From assembly GCF_028640845.1 (NCBI RefSeq), contig NC_080540.1, positions 282,304,524 through 282,368,523 on the forward strand: a stretch of DNA of 64,000 nt, in the 5' to 3' direction. Shown piece after piece: positions 1 through 12,075 of this stretch (its first letter is position 1; every line of letters starts with the position of its first letter). The position numbers and the translations under genes were made by a program. The notes below the pieces were generated by a model. It had not been told where the DNA came from, searched no databases, and saw only the letters and a list, made by a program, of their open reading frames with translations. Source of the DNA: Ahaetulla prasina (lineage: Eukaryota > Chordata > Lepidosauria > Squamata > Colubridae).

Positions 1-135
1 GATCAAAGCACTGCTGTCTCTCAGACTTGTTTGTCCAAGTTTGGTCAAAGAAACCTGATGGGGTATTTTAACTAATATTGATTACCTTAGAACCAATAGT
101 GACTATGAAAACTCATCTTGTATAGTAACATAAAT

Positions 136-418
136 CAGAGGCCCCCAACGTTTTGGGCATCAGGTACCGGTTCCATAGAGCAGGGGTCTGCAACCTTGGC
201 AACTTAAGACTTTAAGATCCAGAGTTGAAGTCCACGAGTCTTGAAGTTGCCAAGGTTGGAGACCCCGGCCATAGAGAGAGATTTTTCCATGGACTGGAGG
301 GGGCATGGTTTTGTGTGCTGCCTGCATCCCGCAGATGGGGCTTCGCTTGTTTGCGTGGCCCAGTTGCTGGCATGCCGTGGTCTGGAGCTGGTCCACAGAC
401 CAGGGATTGGGGACCCTG
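136..418. mobile_element. hAT element with a second hAT nested inside
   Basis: The outer element starts CAGAGGCCCCCAAC and ends TTGGGGACCCTG, flanked by the exact 8-bp duplication ACATAAAT (128-135 and 419-426). Inside it a palindromic hAT copy (181-268) is flanked by the exact 8-bp duplication CCATAGAG (173-180 and 269-276). Eight-bp duplications and CAG...CTG termini are hAT hallmarks. Neither copy encodes a transposase. Confidence 0.85.
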
Positions 419-426
419 ACATAAAT

Positions 427-868
427 GAACTGTTGTAAGTCTAGGACTACCTATATAGGAAGACCACAAACAAGCGAAGGCCCATCCGCGGGATGCAGGC
501 AGCATGCAAAACCACGTCCCCTCCAGCCCACGGAAGTTATAATGACACTGAAAAAGTGACTTATGACCACCTACAACCATTGCAGCATCCCTATGGTCAT
601 GTGATTAAAATTCGGAGGCAAGCAGTTCCTTTTCATGACAGTTGCGATGTCTCTGAGTTTCAAGTGAACAGTTTTTGTGAACTTCTGACAAGCAAAGTCG
701 ACGGGAAAGCCAGATTCACTTAACAACCATTTATTAACTTAACAACTGCAATGATTCACTTAACAACCATGGCTAGAAAGGTTGTAAAATGGGGCAAAAC
801 TCACTTAACAAATGTCTCACTTAAATTTTGGGCTCAGTTGGGGTCATAAGTTGACAACTTCCTGTATA
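427..868. mobile_element. Rearranged Tc1/mariner-like MITE with inverted hAT piece
   Basis: About 538-868 matches the MITE at 5090 and 24404 (protein-free, with motifs such as TTAACAAC and GGTCATGTGAT). The segment 427-452 is the same MITE's tip in opposite orientation, and about 462-537 is an inverted copy of the interior of the neighbouring hAT (about 288-356). The order suggests a local inversion or inverted duplication. Confidence 0.55.
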
Positions 869-1512
869 AAAGAACCACTGCTCCAAATCTTAACAAATTC
901 CTGTTTGGAATCTTGACTTCAGTTAAAAAGTTGACAATTTCACTGATCTGCCTTAACATATCATGTAATATCCTAAGCCAGGCAATGGCAGAAATATTAT
1001 CCTCCTAGGCCTTTTGACAACTACTCTATGAACTATGCATTTATACTGTAAATGTCATAAATCTAGCAGCTCACAATCCTTAGAGGAAATACATGAACAT
1101 TTTCAGGCATTCTTTCTTAGTACCAATGGTGTGTATACCCTTCTTTTTCAGCCAGGATTCATATTTTTAATGCTCCATTTAAGAAACATACTTTTCTTAG
1201 GGTCAGAAAGTAAAATAATAGTAGCAGGCTGTTTCCAGAGTTATTCATTCTGTTAGCTCCAGCAGTAACCACAGGATTTCTCTTTCTGCTCCTCGGTGTG
1301 GCCGCACATTTCCATAACTCCTTTTGTGGCTAGTAGCATTGTTTCCCACAATACTGTTGTTGTGTTGATTTGCACTAGAGTTTTATCCCAGGGAACATTC
1401 AGTAATGGATCATTGCTATTTACCTATGAAAAGGTCCGTGATCGTTAAAATTATATTACTACTAGTTAAACCTGTCTCTTTGAATTGCTTTGGATAGCAA
1501 GATAGACAGCAT

Positions 1513-3705
1513 ATGAATTTAATGAATATATTTTTTAAAATCTGCAGAAAAACACATTCAGATAAGGCAGAATATCAGCAAATAGCCCGAGCCTGTAAAG
1601 ATAAAGTGAGGAAAGCTAAGGCTCACAATGAACAAAGGCTAGCGACAAAAGTAAAAAATAACAAAAAAAGCTTTTTCCAACATGTTAAAAACAAGAAAAA
1701 AGCAAGGAAAGAATTGGCCCATTGCTGGGAGAAAGTGGCAAGAAGATGACAAGCAACAGGGAGAAAGCAGATCTACTTAACTCATTTTTTGCATCTGTCT
1801 TTAAGGAAAAAAACAATCCAACCTATCAAAAACAGCACCACAGAAAACAGATTAGGAACACAAGTTAAAATAGGGGGAAAAATGGTAAGTGAACACCTGT
1901 CTACTCTAGATGAGTTCAAATCACCAGGACCGGATGGATTACACCCCAAGGTTCTGAAGAAACTGGCAGACGGGATCTCAGAACCACTGAACTATATCTT
2001 TCAAAGATCCTGGAGCACAGGAGAACTGCCAGAGGACTGGAAAAGAGCTGATGTAGTTCCCATCTTCAAAAAAGGGGAAAAAACAGATCCGGGAAACTAC
2101 AGACCTATCAGCCTGACCTCAATACCAGGGAAGATTCTGGAAAAGATAATCAAGCAATGAATCATTGAACATCTAGAAGCAAACAAAGTAATAGCTAAAA
2201 GCCAACATGGGTTTGTCAAAAACAGATCATGCCAGACTAATCTCATTGCCTTTTTTGACAAAATGACAAAATTAGTGGACCAGAAGAATGCTGTCGATAT
2301 AATTTACTTGGACTTCAGTAAAGCATTTGATAAAGTAGACCATAACCTGCTACTAGATAAAGTAGAAAAATGTGGGTTAGACAGCTTCACCACCAGATGG
2401 ATTCATAACTGGCTGACCAATTCGTAACTGTTGGGCCTCTGGTGGCTCAACAGACTAATGCAGCCTGTTATTAACAGCAGCTGCTTGCAATTACTGCAGG
2501 TTCAAGTCCCACCAGGCCCAAGATTGACTCAGCCTTCCATCCTTTATAAGGTAGATAAAATGAGGACCCAGATTGTTGGGGGCAATAAGTTAACTTTGTA
2601 TATAATATACAAATGGATGAAGACTATTGCTTGACGTAATGTAAGCCGCCCTGAGTCTTCAGAGAAGGGCGGGATATAAATGTAAATAAATAAAAAAAAC
2701 GCACTCAATGTGTAGTCCTATATCTACATGGAGGGAAGTATGCAGTGGAGTACCCCAAGGCTCTGTTTTAGGCCCAGTACTCTTCAACATCTTCATCAAT
2801 GACTTGGACGAGGGGATAGATGGGGAACTCATCAAATTTGCAGATGACACCAAGCTGGCAGGAATAGCCAACACTCCAGAAGATAGGCTCAAGATACAGA
2901 AGGATCTTGACAGACTTGAACATTGGGTGCTATCTAACAAAATGAAATTCAACAGTGAAAAAAGTAAAGTTCTACATTTAGGCAAAAAAAACAAAATGCA
3001 CAGGTAACGTATATGTGGTACCTTGCTCAATAGTAGTACCTGTGAGAGGGATCTTGGAGTCCTAGTGGACAGCCATTTAGATATGAACCAGCAGTGTGCA
3101 GCAGCTGTCAAAAAAGCCAACACAATTCTGGGCTGCATAAACAGAGGGATAGAATCAAGATCACGTGAAGTGTTAATACCACATTGTAATGCCTTGATAA
3201 GGCCACACTTGGAATACTGCATTCAGTTTTGGTCGCCATGATGTAAAAAATATATTGAGACTTTAGAAAGAATGCAGAGAAGAGCAACAAAGATGATTAG
3301 GGGACTGGAGACTAAAACAAATGATGAACGGTTGCAGGAACTGGGTATGTCTAGTTTAATGAAAAGAAGGCCTAGGGGAGACATGATAGCAGTGTTCCAA
3401 TATCTCAGGGGCTGCCACAAAGAAGAGGAAGTCAAGCTATTCTCCAAAGCACCTGAAGGCAGGACAAGAAGCAATGGGTGGAAACTAATTAAGGAGAGAA
3501 GCAACTTAGAACTAAGGAGAAATTTCCTGACAGTTAGAACAATCAATAAGTGGAACAACTTGCCTCCAGAAGTTGTGAATGCTCCAACATTAGAAATTTT
3601 TAAGAAAATGTTGGATAGCCATTTGTCTGAAATGGTGTAGGGTTTCCTGCCTGGGCAGTGGGTTGGACTAGAAGACCTCCAAAGTCCCTTCCAAATCGGT
3701 TATTA
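1513..3705 (+). mobile_element. CR1 LINE, 5'-truncated, RT region, split by a SINE
   Basis: Translation of the plus strand gives CR1 ORF2 pieces in several frames: a lysine-rich pre-RT part (about 1540-1750), SPGPDGLHPKVLKKLADGIS (about 1920-1980), the GNYRPISLTSIPGKILEK block, DFSKAFDKVDHN (RT), then after the [22 protein letters not shown], the FADDT catalytic box, and the C-terminal part to a stop at 3638. The 3' end has the typical GGACTAGAAGACCTCCAA. Frameshifts at about 1745 and 3007 and several stops make it dead. The endonuclease half is absent. Confidence 0.92.
2432..2698 (+). mobile_element. tRNA-derived SINE inside CR1
   Basis: It has a tRNA-like head with an A-box-like GGTGGCTCAACAGACTAATG and B-box GGTTCAAGTCCCACC, a central part GACTCAGCCTTCCATCC, and a LINE-like tail GCCGCCCTGAGTCTTC ending in AAATAAAT. 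It interrupts the CR1 frame between WLTN and QCVV. A second copy lies at about 46585-46830. A clear target duplication was not found. Confidence 0.8.
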
Positions 3706-4079
3706 TGTTATGTTATAATGCTTGTTAATCATAGCACTACAAAATAGGAGAAAAAAGAGAATGAGTGGGTGATGGAAGATCTGCAGTTTTTAGCCATGCG
3801 CTCATCGTAATTTGTATTCATTTTTAGGCATTGAGTAAGAAACAAATGGGAAATGCTTACTATAGTGATAGAAAACAGTGGTTGTTGGGAATAGTCCACT
3901 GTTGATGTTATATAGCATTGTTGTATCTGTTTGTGTTTTACTTATACTGCTGAAAGCTGCCCAAAGTTATGGTATATAAGATGGGTGACTATGTAAGTTT
4001 TACAAATAAATAAATGCTAATGCCTTGGAAGGCATAAATAATATTCAAAAGTAATCTCATGTATTAAAAAAAACTGGCC

Positions 4080-4530
4080 AGGGAATGCCTGATTAAAATG
4101 AACAGAGATAAATGCAGTTATTCATTTAGGTAAAATAAATCAAATACATCAGTCTAAGATAAGCCATACCTAGCTCTTAGCACAATAGTACATCTGAAAG
4201 TGATTTTGGAGTTACAACCAATCATAAGCTAGGAGTCAGTAGTATAATGTTAACTGCAAAAAGAGCAAATGAAATTTTAGTCTGGGTCATAACTTTCCAA
4301 TAATAAAAATACTTCCAGTCTGTGTGCAGTTCTGGTCACCACATTTTAAGTAGATCAAGTAGAAATGATTTAAAGCAGGGGTCTCCAACCTTGGCAACTT
4401 TAGAACCTGTGGACTTCAACTCCCAGAATTCCTGGGAGTTGAAGTCCACAGGTCTTAAAGTTGCCAAGGTTGGAGACCCCTGATTTAAAGGACAGTGAAG
4501 AGGATCAGGGAACTGAAGTTAAGAAAAATA
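4080..4530 (+). mobile_element. Old, diverged CR1 fragment
   Basis: The nucleotide pattern fits a degraded CR1 RT C-terminal region (CATTTAGGTAAAAT, then GTTCTGGTCACCACATTTTA). It has many stops, and is interrupted by the hAT MITE at 4376-4482. Family assignment is by eye. Confidence 0.45.
4376..4482. mobile_element. Palindromic hAT MITE (CAGGGGTCTCCAACC family)
   Basis: 107 bp, nearly perfectly self-complementary, with CAGGGGTCTCCAACC at one end and its complement at the other. Exact 8-bp duplication ATTTAAAG (4368-4375 and 4483-4490). Confidence 0.92.
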
Positions 4531-5089
4531 GAAAATTGGGGAGGAAGGCTCTAATTGTGCTTTTCAACAGTTTATATAGTGAATAATAGAATGCACACTA
4601 ATTTACCAATTTTGTTATTGTAGTGGTCTGTTCTAAAGTAGAATCTCTATTACAATAATGAAAATAATTAACCTTGACTCTCATAATTTGTGATTATAAT
4701 GCTATACAATGGTTGGGTTCAGAGGACAGTAGGCTTATTCTCATATACTGTGTTTTGCTTTTAACTACTTTTTATATTATGGGGTAATATATAGATAATA
4801 TCAAAGCTTGTTTACCTATTATAACTATTAGAGATGATGGCGCTTTATTAAAAGCTAAGACGTTTAAAGAAAGATTTAATTAAAAGCAATTTCACCCTTC
4901 AGCGTATTGCAAACAATCCCTTATTTTCTTCTCATAACTGACTTTTCTCCCTGTCTGTATCAGCAATAATATTGATTGAGAAATGTCAAAAGCATAACAT
5001 AGCCAAATATAGTTTTAATGTCATTTTATTTATGCACTAAATTGGTGGGCAGTTTACTAATTGTCTTAACTTTTGGTAGAAAAATATTA

Positions 5090-6003
5090 CAGGTAGTCCT
5101 TGATTTACCGTTTGAAGTTACAACAGCACTGAAAAAAGTGACATGTGTTGTGACCCAGGCCCAAGTAGGTAGTAATAAACTTAGTCCATGGAAAAACAAA
5201 CAAACTTTATTCGAACAGCTGGGAATTACTTCATTCCCAGTGTCGTTCAACTCAAAGTAAAACAAATGCCTCCCAACACAAATTCCTCAGTTATCTCGCA
5301 AGCCTTGGTCCAATTAGGCAAACTGCCACAGACCCTTCCTGCAAATGTCCAGAAGCCACAAAAACAAAGACATACACGAAACAGAGGACGCAGTTACAAT
5401 GTTGTTTTCCGGCAAAGCTCAAACGCTGATGCTGATCTGTTTTAAGCCTTATGGGAGGGACCAATCATCTCTTGGCTCTACTCCCGAGTTGTCCTCTCTG
5501 CTTGAGCTGCTCTTGCCTTCTGGCAGCTCTTCTCATGTGTGCATTAGGAACAGGCTCCTCCTGTTTCTCTGCCTCACTACTATCAGTCTCTGGAGGCTCT
5601 GGAGTCCGCACCTCACTTCCTGAAGGCCCTGGCCTCACCTCAGCCTCATTGCTGTCCGACTCCGTTGCCAGCTCCGTAGGTTGCTGACAGACCACAACAA
5701 TATGGCTGTTTTTCACACTTATGATCGTTGCAGTATCCCCATGGTCATATGATCAAAATTCGGATGCTTGGCAACTGATTCATATTTATGACAGCTGCAG
5801 TGCCCCGTTATATGAACAAGTTTTGTGGCCTTATGGCAAGCAAAGTCAATGGGAAAGCCATTAAAACAGCCCTATTACTAACTTAACAATTGCAATGATT
5901 TATTTATGTAGTAAGAAAGATTGTAACATGGGGCAAAACTCACTTAACAAATGTCTCACTTAAATTTTGGGCTCAATTGCAATTGTAAGTCGAGAACTTC
6001 CTG
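5090..6003. mobile_element. Tc1/mariner-like (Tigger-type) MITE, split by a solo LTR
   Basis: Starts CAGGTAGTCCTTGATTTACC after a TA, contains GTCATATGATCAAAATTCGG and TTAACAA motifs, and ends AGTCGAGAACTTCCTG. Other copies: 24404, 39885, about 44775, 59382. An LTR sits inside at 5146-5699. There is no transposase. Confidence 0.75.
5146..5699 (-). mobile_element. Solo LTR (family A), minus strand
   Basis: 554 bp with inverted ends TGTTGTG...CACAACA and a 5-bp duplication ACATG/ATATG (one mismatch) in the host MITE. On the minus strand it has a polyadenylation motif AATAAA near the 3' end and matches the copy at 47819-48423. There are no internal retroviral or retrotransposon genes next to it, so it is a solo LTR. 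Whether it is ERV or Ty3/gypsy cannot be told from the LTR. Confidence 0.85.
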
Positions 6004-6146
6004 GACATGAAAGATACTTATATACATGTAAAAGGGCTATTATTTGCGTTTTGTATGACAGATTGAAAAACAGAATAGTAGACTCAACTTCCCAGGTATA
6101 AGTTTGTAGAATTAAGGCAAGTGGAAATTTTGAGGAATTTTAATGA

Positions 6147-6299
<153 letters not shown>

Positions 6300-6705
6300 T
6301 AATTAAATGTTTCTTTATTGTGGTTTATCCCTTCCATGGTTCTATCTTCCCTTGCTAAATAATAAATATAAGTTTGAGTGTTTATGTAATAGGCATGGTA
6401 ATGAACCAGAAATTCCTGTGATGTCCCCCAGCTTTATATTATTCAAATGTGAAAGAATTTGGTACGCTTTTGCGATATCTTAATTTGTTTATCAGAAACC
6501 TTTCAGAAAGCAGGGCGGGGGTAGTCATAGCTAACACTGAAATCATAAAGACTGTGTGGTGAGAAATGACATGTGGAAGGAAATGATAAATTCAGTTTAG
6601 GCCCTGTCCCAATTCTGAAGATACTGAATCCAGCTGGATGTAAAACTACACACCACATTTCTTTCCTTAATTCAGACTCCTCCACACACACAAGACCCCC
6701 ACAGC

Positions 6706-7615
6706 CAGGGATGAAATGCACCCAGTGTCAAGGTTCCAGAAAAACCTCTTCTGCATAAAAAAAAAACTCATAAGCCATTGTTTTCCAGAATTCTTTACTA
6801 GCATGAGGAAACTGGCACACGATGAGTGAAATTCCAAAACTGAATTTCCGGATTCTTTTCCCCAGTTATACAAACCCCAAGAGTCCCACCCCCCGACCCC
6901 TTTGATGGTCACATGGTCCCACATTCTCCCAGTTCATTCGAATATCTTCTTGCCACTCTTCCTGCAGATGTGAACACCATCCGACCTTGACCGCTTGAAG
7001 AATGTTACCATACCCCTCAGCCCCCCTTCCTCCCCTCAGGGGAAAAATGTGGCAGCGTCTGGAACCCTAAAGTCTAATATGGTTTCCAGGCCTGACACCC
7101 AGTTAGGACCGGATCACTTGATCCGGTAGCGATGGCAGCGGGTGGTTTGGAGAACTGGTAGCAAAAATCCCTGCCCCCCACCCCCCGCCCATGCCTAGCT
7201 GAGCTGCGCGATCATCAGAGGATTTTTTTTTTTTGCTTTTAAAAGCATTTTTTCTTCAGCTGAAAAAATGCTTTTAAATGTAAAAAAAAAAGGCTCTGAT
7301 GATCACGCGGCTCAGCTGGGATTTGTCAGAGGCTTTTAAAAGCATTTTTTCTACAACCTCTTCAGCTGAAGAAGTTGTAAAAAATGCTTTTAAAAGGCTC
7401 TGACAATCCCAGCTGAGTTGCCTGATCGTCAGAGGCTTTTTTTTCTTTTAAAGGCAAAACCACCCCCCTGCTTTTTGGCCAAAGAGGTTGTAGAAAAAAT
7501 GCTTTTAAAAGTTAAAAAAAAAAAAAGTTGGCCATGCCCACCCAGTCACATTACCCCACCACCACCAAGCCATGCCCACAGAACTGGTAGTAACAAATTT
7601 TACATTTCACCACTG
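6706..7615. mobile_element. Foldback hAT element carrying a solo LTR
   Basis: Starts CAGGGATGAAATGC and ends ACATTTCACCACTG, with an 8-bp duplication CCCACAGC/CCCCCAGC (6698-6705 and 7616-7623). The interior has repeated inverted blocks of CTTTTAAAAGCATTTTT and CTCTGATGATC. Relatives: 9512-10057, 33889-34305, 38836-39251. Confidence 0.85.
6726..7097. mobile_element. Solo LTR (family B) inside hAT
   Basis: 372 bp, starting TGTCAAGG and ending CCTGACA, with an exact 5-bp duplication CCCAG (6721-6725 and 7098-7102). Removing it and one CCCAG restores the terminal sequence of the hAT relatives. No AATAAA is seen on the plus strand; orientation is unresolved. Confidence 0.8.
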
Positions 7616-8760
7616 CCCCCAGCCTGACATGAGGGCTGCACCCCACGGGATGGGATAGACCTGAGAAGTTTCCAAATTGAGTCCATTAATTATTAGCTCA
7701 GCTCCTCTTCAGAAGAGAGGCTTCAAAGAGAGTTATGCCGCCCTGCCTCTGGAGCTGCAGGGCAGATAGTTCCTATGGGCAGGAAAACTCATGGCACCTG
7801 GGATTTTGTTTCAGACATTTGTCCTTCTTGTAGCCAAACAGACGCCATTTCACTATAACTACAAGAGGTGACATTGAAGTCTTGTTTGCATAGTGACCCT
7901 TTCAGGAAGGGGTTCCTCAAAAAAACACAGCAAGGGAAGAACAAAGCTGGAGCTGAGGTGGTAGCTGGATGCTATTTTAATAAACAAGTCCTTGAGCTTA
8001 TGACCATAATGGAGACTGACCATTAGAGTCAGAAGTCAGGACAAATGTTAAATGAACTGCCTCAGGTAATGAACCAGCCATCCCTGTTCTCCCCAATGCA
8101 TTTGTTAACCAAATGTGTGGCTTGCTAAGTGGAGCACGGGGTGCCTCAGGGTAGGGGAGATCCTGGGAGGCCTAGTGCAGGCGCAGGCCCACCTGTCTTG
8201 CACTCCCAAATCCTCCCCCACCCCCTGAAGTATCCCATGATCCGCTTGCGGTATTGGAGCATTACGAACTCCATTACGGTTAATACCGTAATAATTAAAA
8301 CCAGTTAATAAAAGATTCTAATGGATAGCAACTTCACTTCCAGTGCTTTCCCGAGTAGCCTGGATGCAATGCTAATATTCCTTTGACCCGAGCTGGCTTC
8401 TTCATATAGAGAAGCCCCACCTGTCTTCACCACATCACTTTATCCTGGCCACCTCATGTCGACAGTTCTGTTCTTTCCATTTCTTTTCTTTTCTTCCTTT
8501 TTTTTTTGGGGGGGAAAAATACAATTTTTGGAAAGTTCTGTTTAAAAAAAAAAAAAACAAGTTAGACCAAATTTTACCTATCCACTGCGGCAGACTTACA
8601 GTTTTCCCATCACCTTCATGACTGAATAGATCTGAAAGTGGGTCTTAACTATATACTCTGCTCATTTTGCCATGTGGACTCTACCCAGGAGACATGATGG
8701 AAAGAAATGGCTGAAATCCTGCCTGATGTAATGAGGTCTTGGGAAAGAAGGCTTTTGGGG

Positions 8761-8950
8761 CAGGGGTGGGTTCTACTTACCTTTACTACTGGTTTGCAAC
8801 GGGAGCACGTGCACGCTTCTGCGCATGCACAGAAGCTTCTGCACATGTGCAGATCGTCAATTATGACATCCGGGCGGGTGGGCAGAGCCTCCCGCCGCTT
8901 TTACTACCAGTTCTAAAGAACCGGACAGAACCAGGAGCAACCCATCACTG
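8761..8950. mobile_element. hAT MITE, 190 bp
   Basis: CAGGGGTGGGTTCTAC...CCCATCACTG with exact 8-bp duplication TTTTGGGG (8753-8760 and 8951-8958). Confidence 0.88.
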
Positions 8951-9511
8951 TTTTGGGGGTGTTCTGGGGACACTGACATCTGTGAATTTGGTGTTGACTT
9001 CTCTGGCCCACTATTGCCAGGTGCATGCTGATAAATGTTCCGATAGATGTGCCACTCCTCTTCTCAAAACATTCTTGGAAGATTCAACTGTTCTGAAGAT
9101 GATAACCATTTGTTTAAAAGGATATGTTGTAATATTACAACCTATGACTCATTCTTTGTTAAACATTCACACCCATAGAACGTACATGTAAGAGTGTGTT
9201 TTAAAAGCCATGCATTCTCAACTCTGGCAGGCCTTCATTGTTAGAAGAGTTGTAAGACAATGCATAAATTTGACACACTTCTTATGAACCAACTTTGTGA
9301 AATCGATTAAAGGACTCATCTTATTTTTATGGTATGTAGACGTAGCATCAGCAGATGTTCTAGGTTTGTAATGGTTCAGTGTTTGGGAATATTGGCAGCC
9401 AGGCACAAACTTGATAGGGGCAAGTTTGGGGCAAAACTTGGTAGATGATCAAACTCATGAAGTGCTTTGTGTTTTCTTTGCTTTGTTTTCAGCACTGAGA
9501 AAACCCTGGGG

Positions 9512-10057
9512 CAGGGGTGAAATGTAAAATTTGTTAGTACCGGTTCTGTGGGCATGGCTTGGTGGATGGGGGGGTGTAATGTGACTGGGTGGGTGTGGCC
9601 AACTTTTTTTTTAACTTTTAAAAGCATTTTTTCTACAACCTCTTCAGCAGAAGAGGTTGTAAAAAAATGCTTTTAAAAGGTTCTGATGATCCCGGCTGAG
9701 TTGCCTTATTGTCATAGGCTTTTCTTTTCTTTTAAAAGCATTTTTTTTGCCTTTAAAAGAAAAAAAAGCCTCTGACGATCAGGCAACTCAGCTGGGATCA
9801 TCAGAGGAGCCTTTTAAAAGCATTTTTTCTACAACCTCTTTGGCCAAAGAGGTTTTAAAAGCTTCTGACAATCCCAGCTGAGCCACACGATCATCAGAGG
9901 CTTTTTTTTTTTACTTTTAAAAGCATTTTTGGCCGAAGAAAAAATGCTTTTAAAAGTTTTTTAAAAAGCCTCTGATGATCGCGCGGTTCAGCTGGGCATG
10001 GGGGGGGGGTCAGGAATTTTTGGCGATCCAGTCCAAACCGGGAGCATTTCACTCCTG
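9512..10057. mobile_element. Large foldback hAT element
   Basis: 546 bp from CAGGGGTGAAATG to CATTTCACTCCTG, with imperfect duplication CCCTGGGG/CCTTGAGG. The interior alternates inverted copies of CTTTTAAAAGCATTTTT, AGCCTCTGAYGATC and CAACTCAGCTGGGAT, so the strand can fold into several stacked hairpins. There is no coding sequence. Confidence 0.8.
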
Positions 10058-10727
10058 CCTTGAGGACTATGCAGTCTGTGCTGACTTATGAAATTGGTAA
10101 AAACTTTGAACCAAATGAGAAACTCTGGTTATAATTCAAATAGATTCGACACATTACATCATCCGCTTACACACTTACCACCAGTTGGAAACCAAGTATA
10201 GTTTACGATTTCAAATCAGCTTTGGATGCACACATCAAAATAACCTTTTTGTGAGATAAATGAGAAAATGGGGTTACAATCCTCAATGGAAAACGTTATT
10301 AATTCCTCCGAATCTCATCAGTGGTTCTCTTCTGCAACTCTTTCTGATGGTTGAGCAAAGAAAGATGCCCCACATTTCAATCAATTTTGGTATGAACTAG
10401 ACATTTTTGGAAGTACTTATTGGCATAATAACAATGATTCTTCCTCTTTTCCATTTAGTTATGTGTTGCATGCTATACATAATTACAACAGTGTGCTTTG
10501 AGATTTCCTGTCCTTGAAAGCAGCAGTCAATGAATTTATTTTACTACCGTAGAAGAAGCTGTCCAAAGGTGCAGGAACATAACTGCTTCCAATAACTAAT
10601 TCCTGGTATTTGGGATTAGTTGTTTTTTAAGCTAATTCTTATTGAACAGAGTATACATTCATGAACATATAACAGTATTTCTAGAAGCCTGGCACTCTCA
10701 CAAATCAGCCATCAATAGACACATAGA

Positions 10728-10983
10728 CAGGGATGAAATGCTACCGGATCGGACCGGAAGCGGTCGTGGCTGGTAGTTTGGCGATCCGGTAGCGATGGTG
10801 GAGCAAAGCTCCACCCACCTGGTTTTAACCAGGAAGTAATGTGTTTTTTACTTTCTGTGCATACACAGAAGGTTTTGCGCATGCACAGAAGGTCTGCGCG
10901 CACATGTGATGCATCTGAGCAAAGCAAGCGTGCGGTGCGTGCATTTCTAAACCGGTAAGGAAGGTAAGTAGATTTCACCCCTG
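10728..10983. mobile_element. hAT MITE
   Basis: CAGGGATGAAATGCTACCGG...GTAGATTTCACCCCTG; the termini match the 9512 family. The duplication is not clear. Confidence 0.7.
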
Positions 10984-11367
10984 CACAACATCTATAGTCT
11001 TTATGCAAAAGTGACAACCAACCCAACCAGCACTTCTCCACTAGTAATCAGCACTCAGATCTGCATAGATTAACTCCAAGGTTAACTTCAGACCAAAAAT
11101 CAAGTAAGCAGTACTCCAATCAAGAAACTGCAAAAGAGTCATCAGTAAACAGCCCATCCAAAAAATCCCTAAGACCATCCACACAGGCAGTCAAAACACC
11201 AGGATATAAACTGACAGCAAACAGGATTCCTTACTGGCACTGATGATGTTACCTAGTTAGGGTAATGAAACGTGTGCAAGAAAACAAGCAAGCTCAAAGA
11301 GCACCAAGTACCCCCTCACTTATAACAGCATGTCAACAATATGATGCGTTTCCTCACAACCATCAAT

Positions 11368-11408
11368 AAATTCATTCATTCATTCATTCATTCATTCATT
11401 CATTCATT
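11368..11408 (+). repeat. ATTC tetranucleotide repeat
   Basis: About ten tandem ATTC units. Confidence 0.9.
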
Positions 11409-11824
11409 CTCAGCCCAAATCAGCCCACTGTAGGATGAAGACCACTTCAGCTGCTTTCCAACTGTTGTGATATGTTACAAATCACCAGTTACCCCTTTGA
11501 TAAGTTATATTATTTGGACATTATTTCTTTGGTTATTTTCTGGCTCTTTTAAAGTGAATTATTACTAATGAGGATTGTTGTTATCTGCGCAAATCTATTA
11601 TCATGAGGCCACCCCTTTCTTCTATCTTCTAGTCCCAGCTTTGGTGTATCTGTATATGTCTTGCCTTGCCTCTTTATATTAAGCATTTGTCAGTCCAAGC
11701 TTCTTTGAGTAACTTTCAAATTCAGTATTGCTTTCACACTTAATGGCCATTTTTTTTTTTTTGCAACCACATGTCAACGTAAGTAGTACTTTTTGATTTA
11801 ACACCTCACCAAAAATATAACTTG

Positions 11825-12075
11825 AAGCCAAGATCGCGCAACAGAGGCTGTTATACTTTGGTCATGTCGTGAGAGCCGACTCATTTGAAAAGTCAATCAT
11901 GCTGGGAGTGATCAGTGGAAAAAGGAGAAGGGACTGCCTTAGCGCCCGCTGGCTGGACATTAAAAAGAATGGATCTGAAGGACGCAGCGTAAGACAGAGG
12001 GGCATGGAGCAAGCTGAATCATAGGGTGGCCAAGGGTTAGACACAACCGAATGGTTGTTGATGATGATGATGATT
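11825..12075 (+). mobile_element. BovB/RTE LINE ORF end
   Basis: Plus-strand translation reads RLLYFGHVVRADSFEKSIML, then GVISGKRRR and a RWLDI block, the C-terminal signature of BovB-type RTE proteins, followed by a stop and a short ATG/TGA trinucleotide tail (about 12055-12073). Only the 3' end is present. Confidence 0.75.

Noticed and set aside
2659..3222. A 187-aa minus-strand open frame
   Set aside because: It is antisense to the CR1 RT frame, which carries the FADD box and RT motifs on the plus strand.
11205..11300. Segment with GAAACGTGTGCAAG resembling tails seen near Penelope-like or other retroelements
   Set aside because: Too short and generic to assign; no coding sequence beside it.
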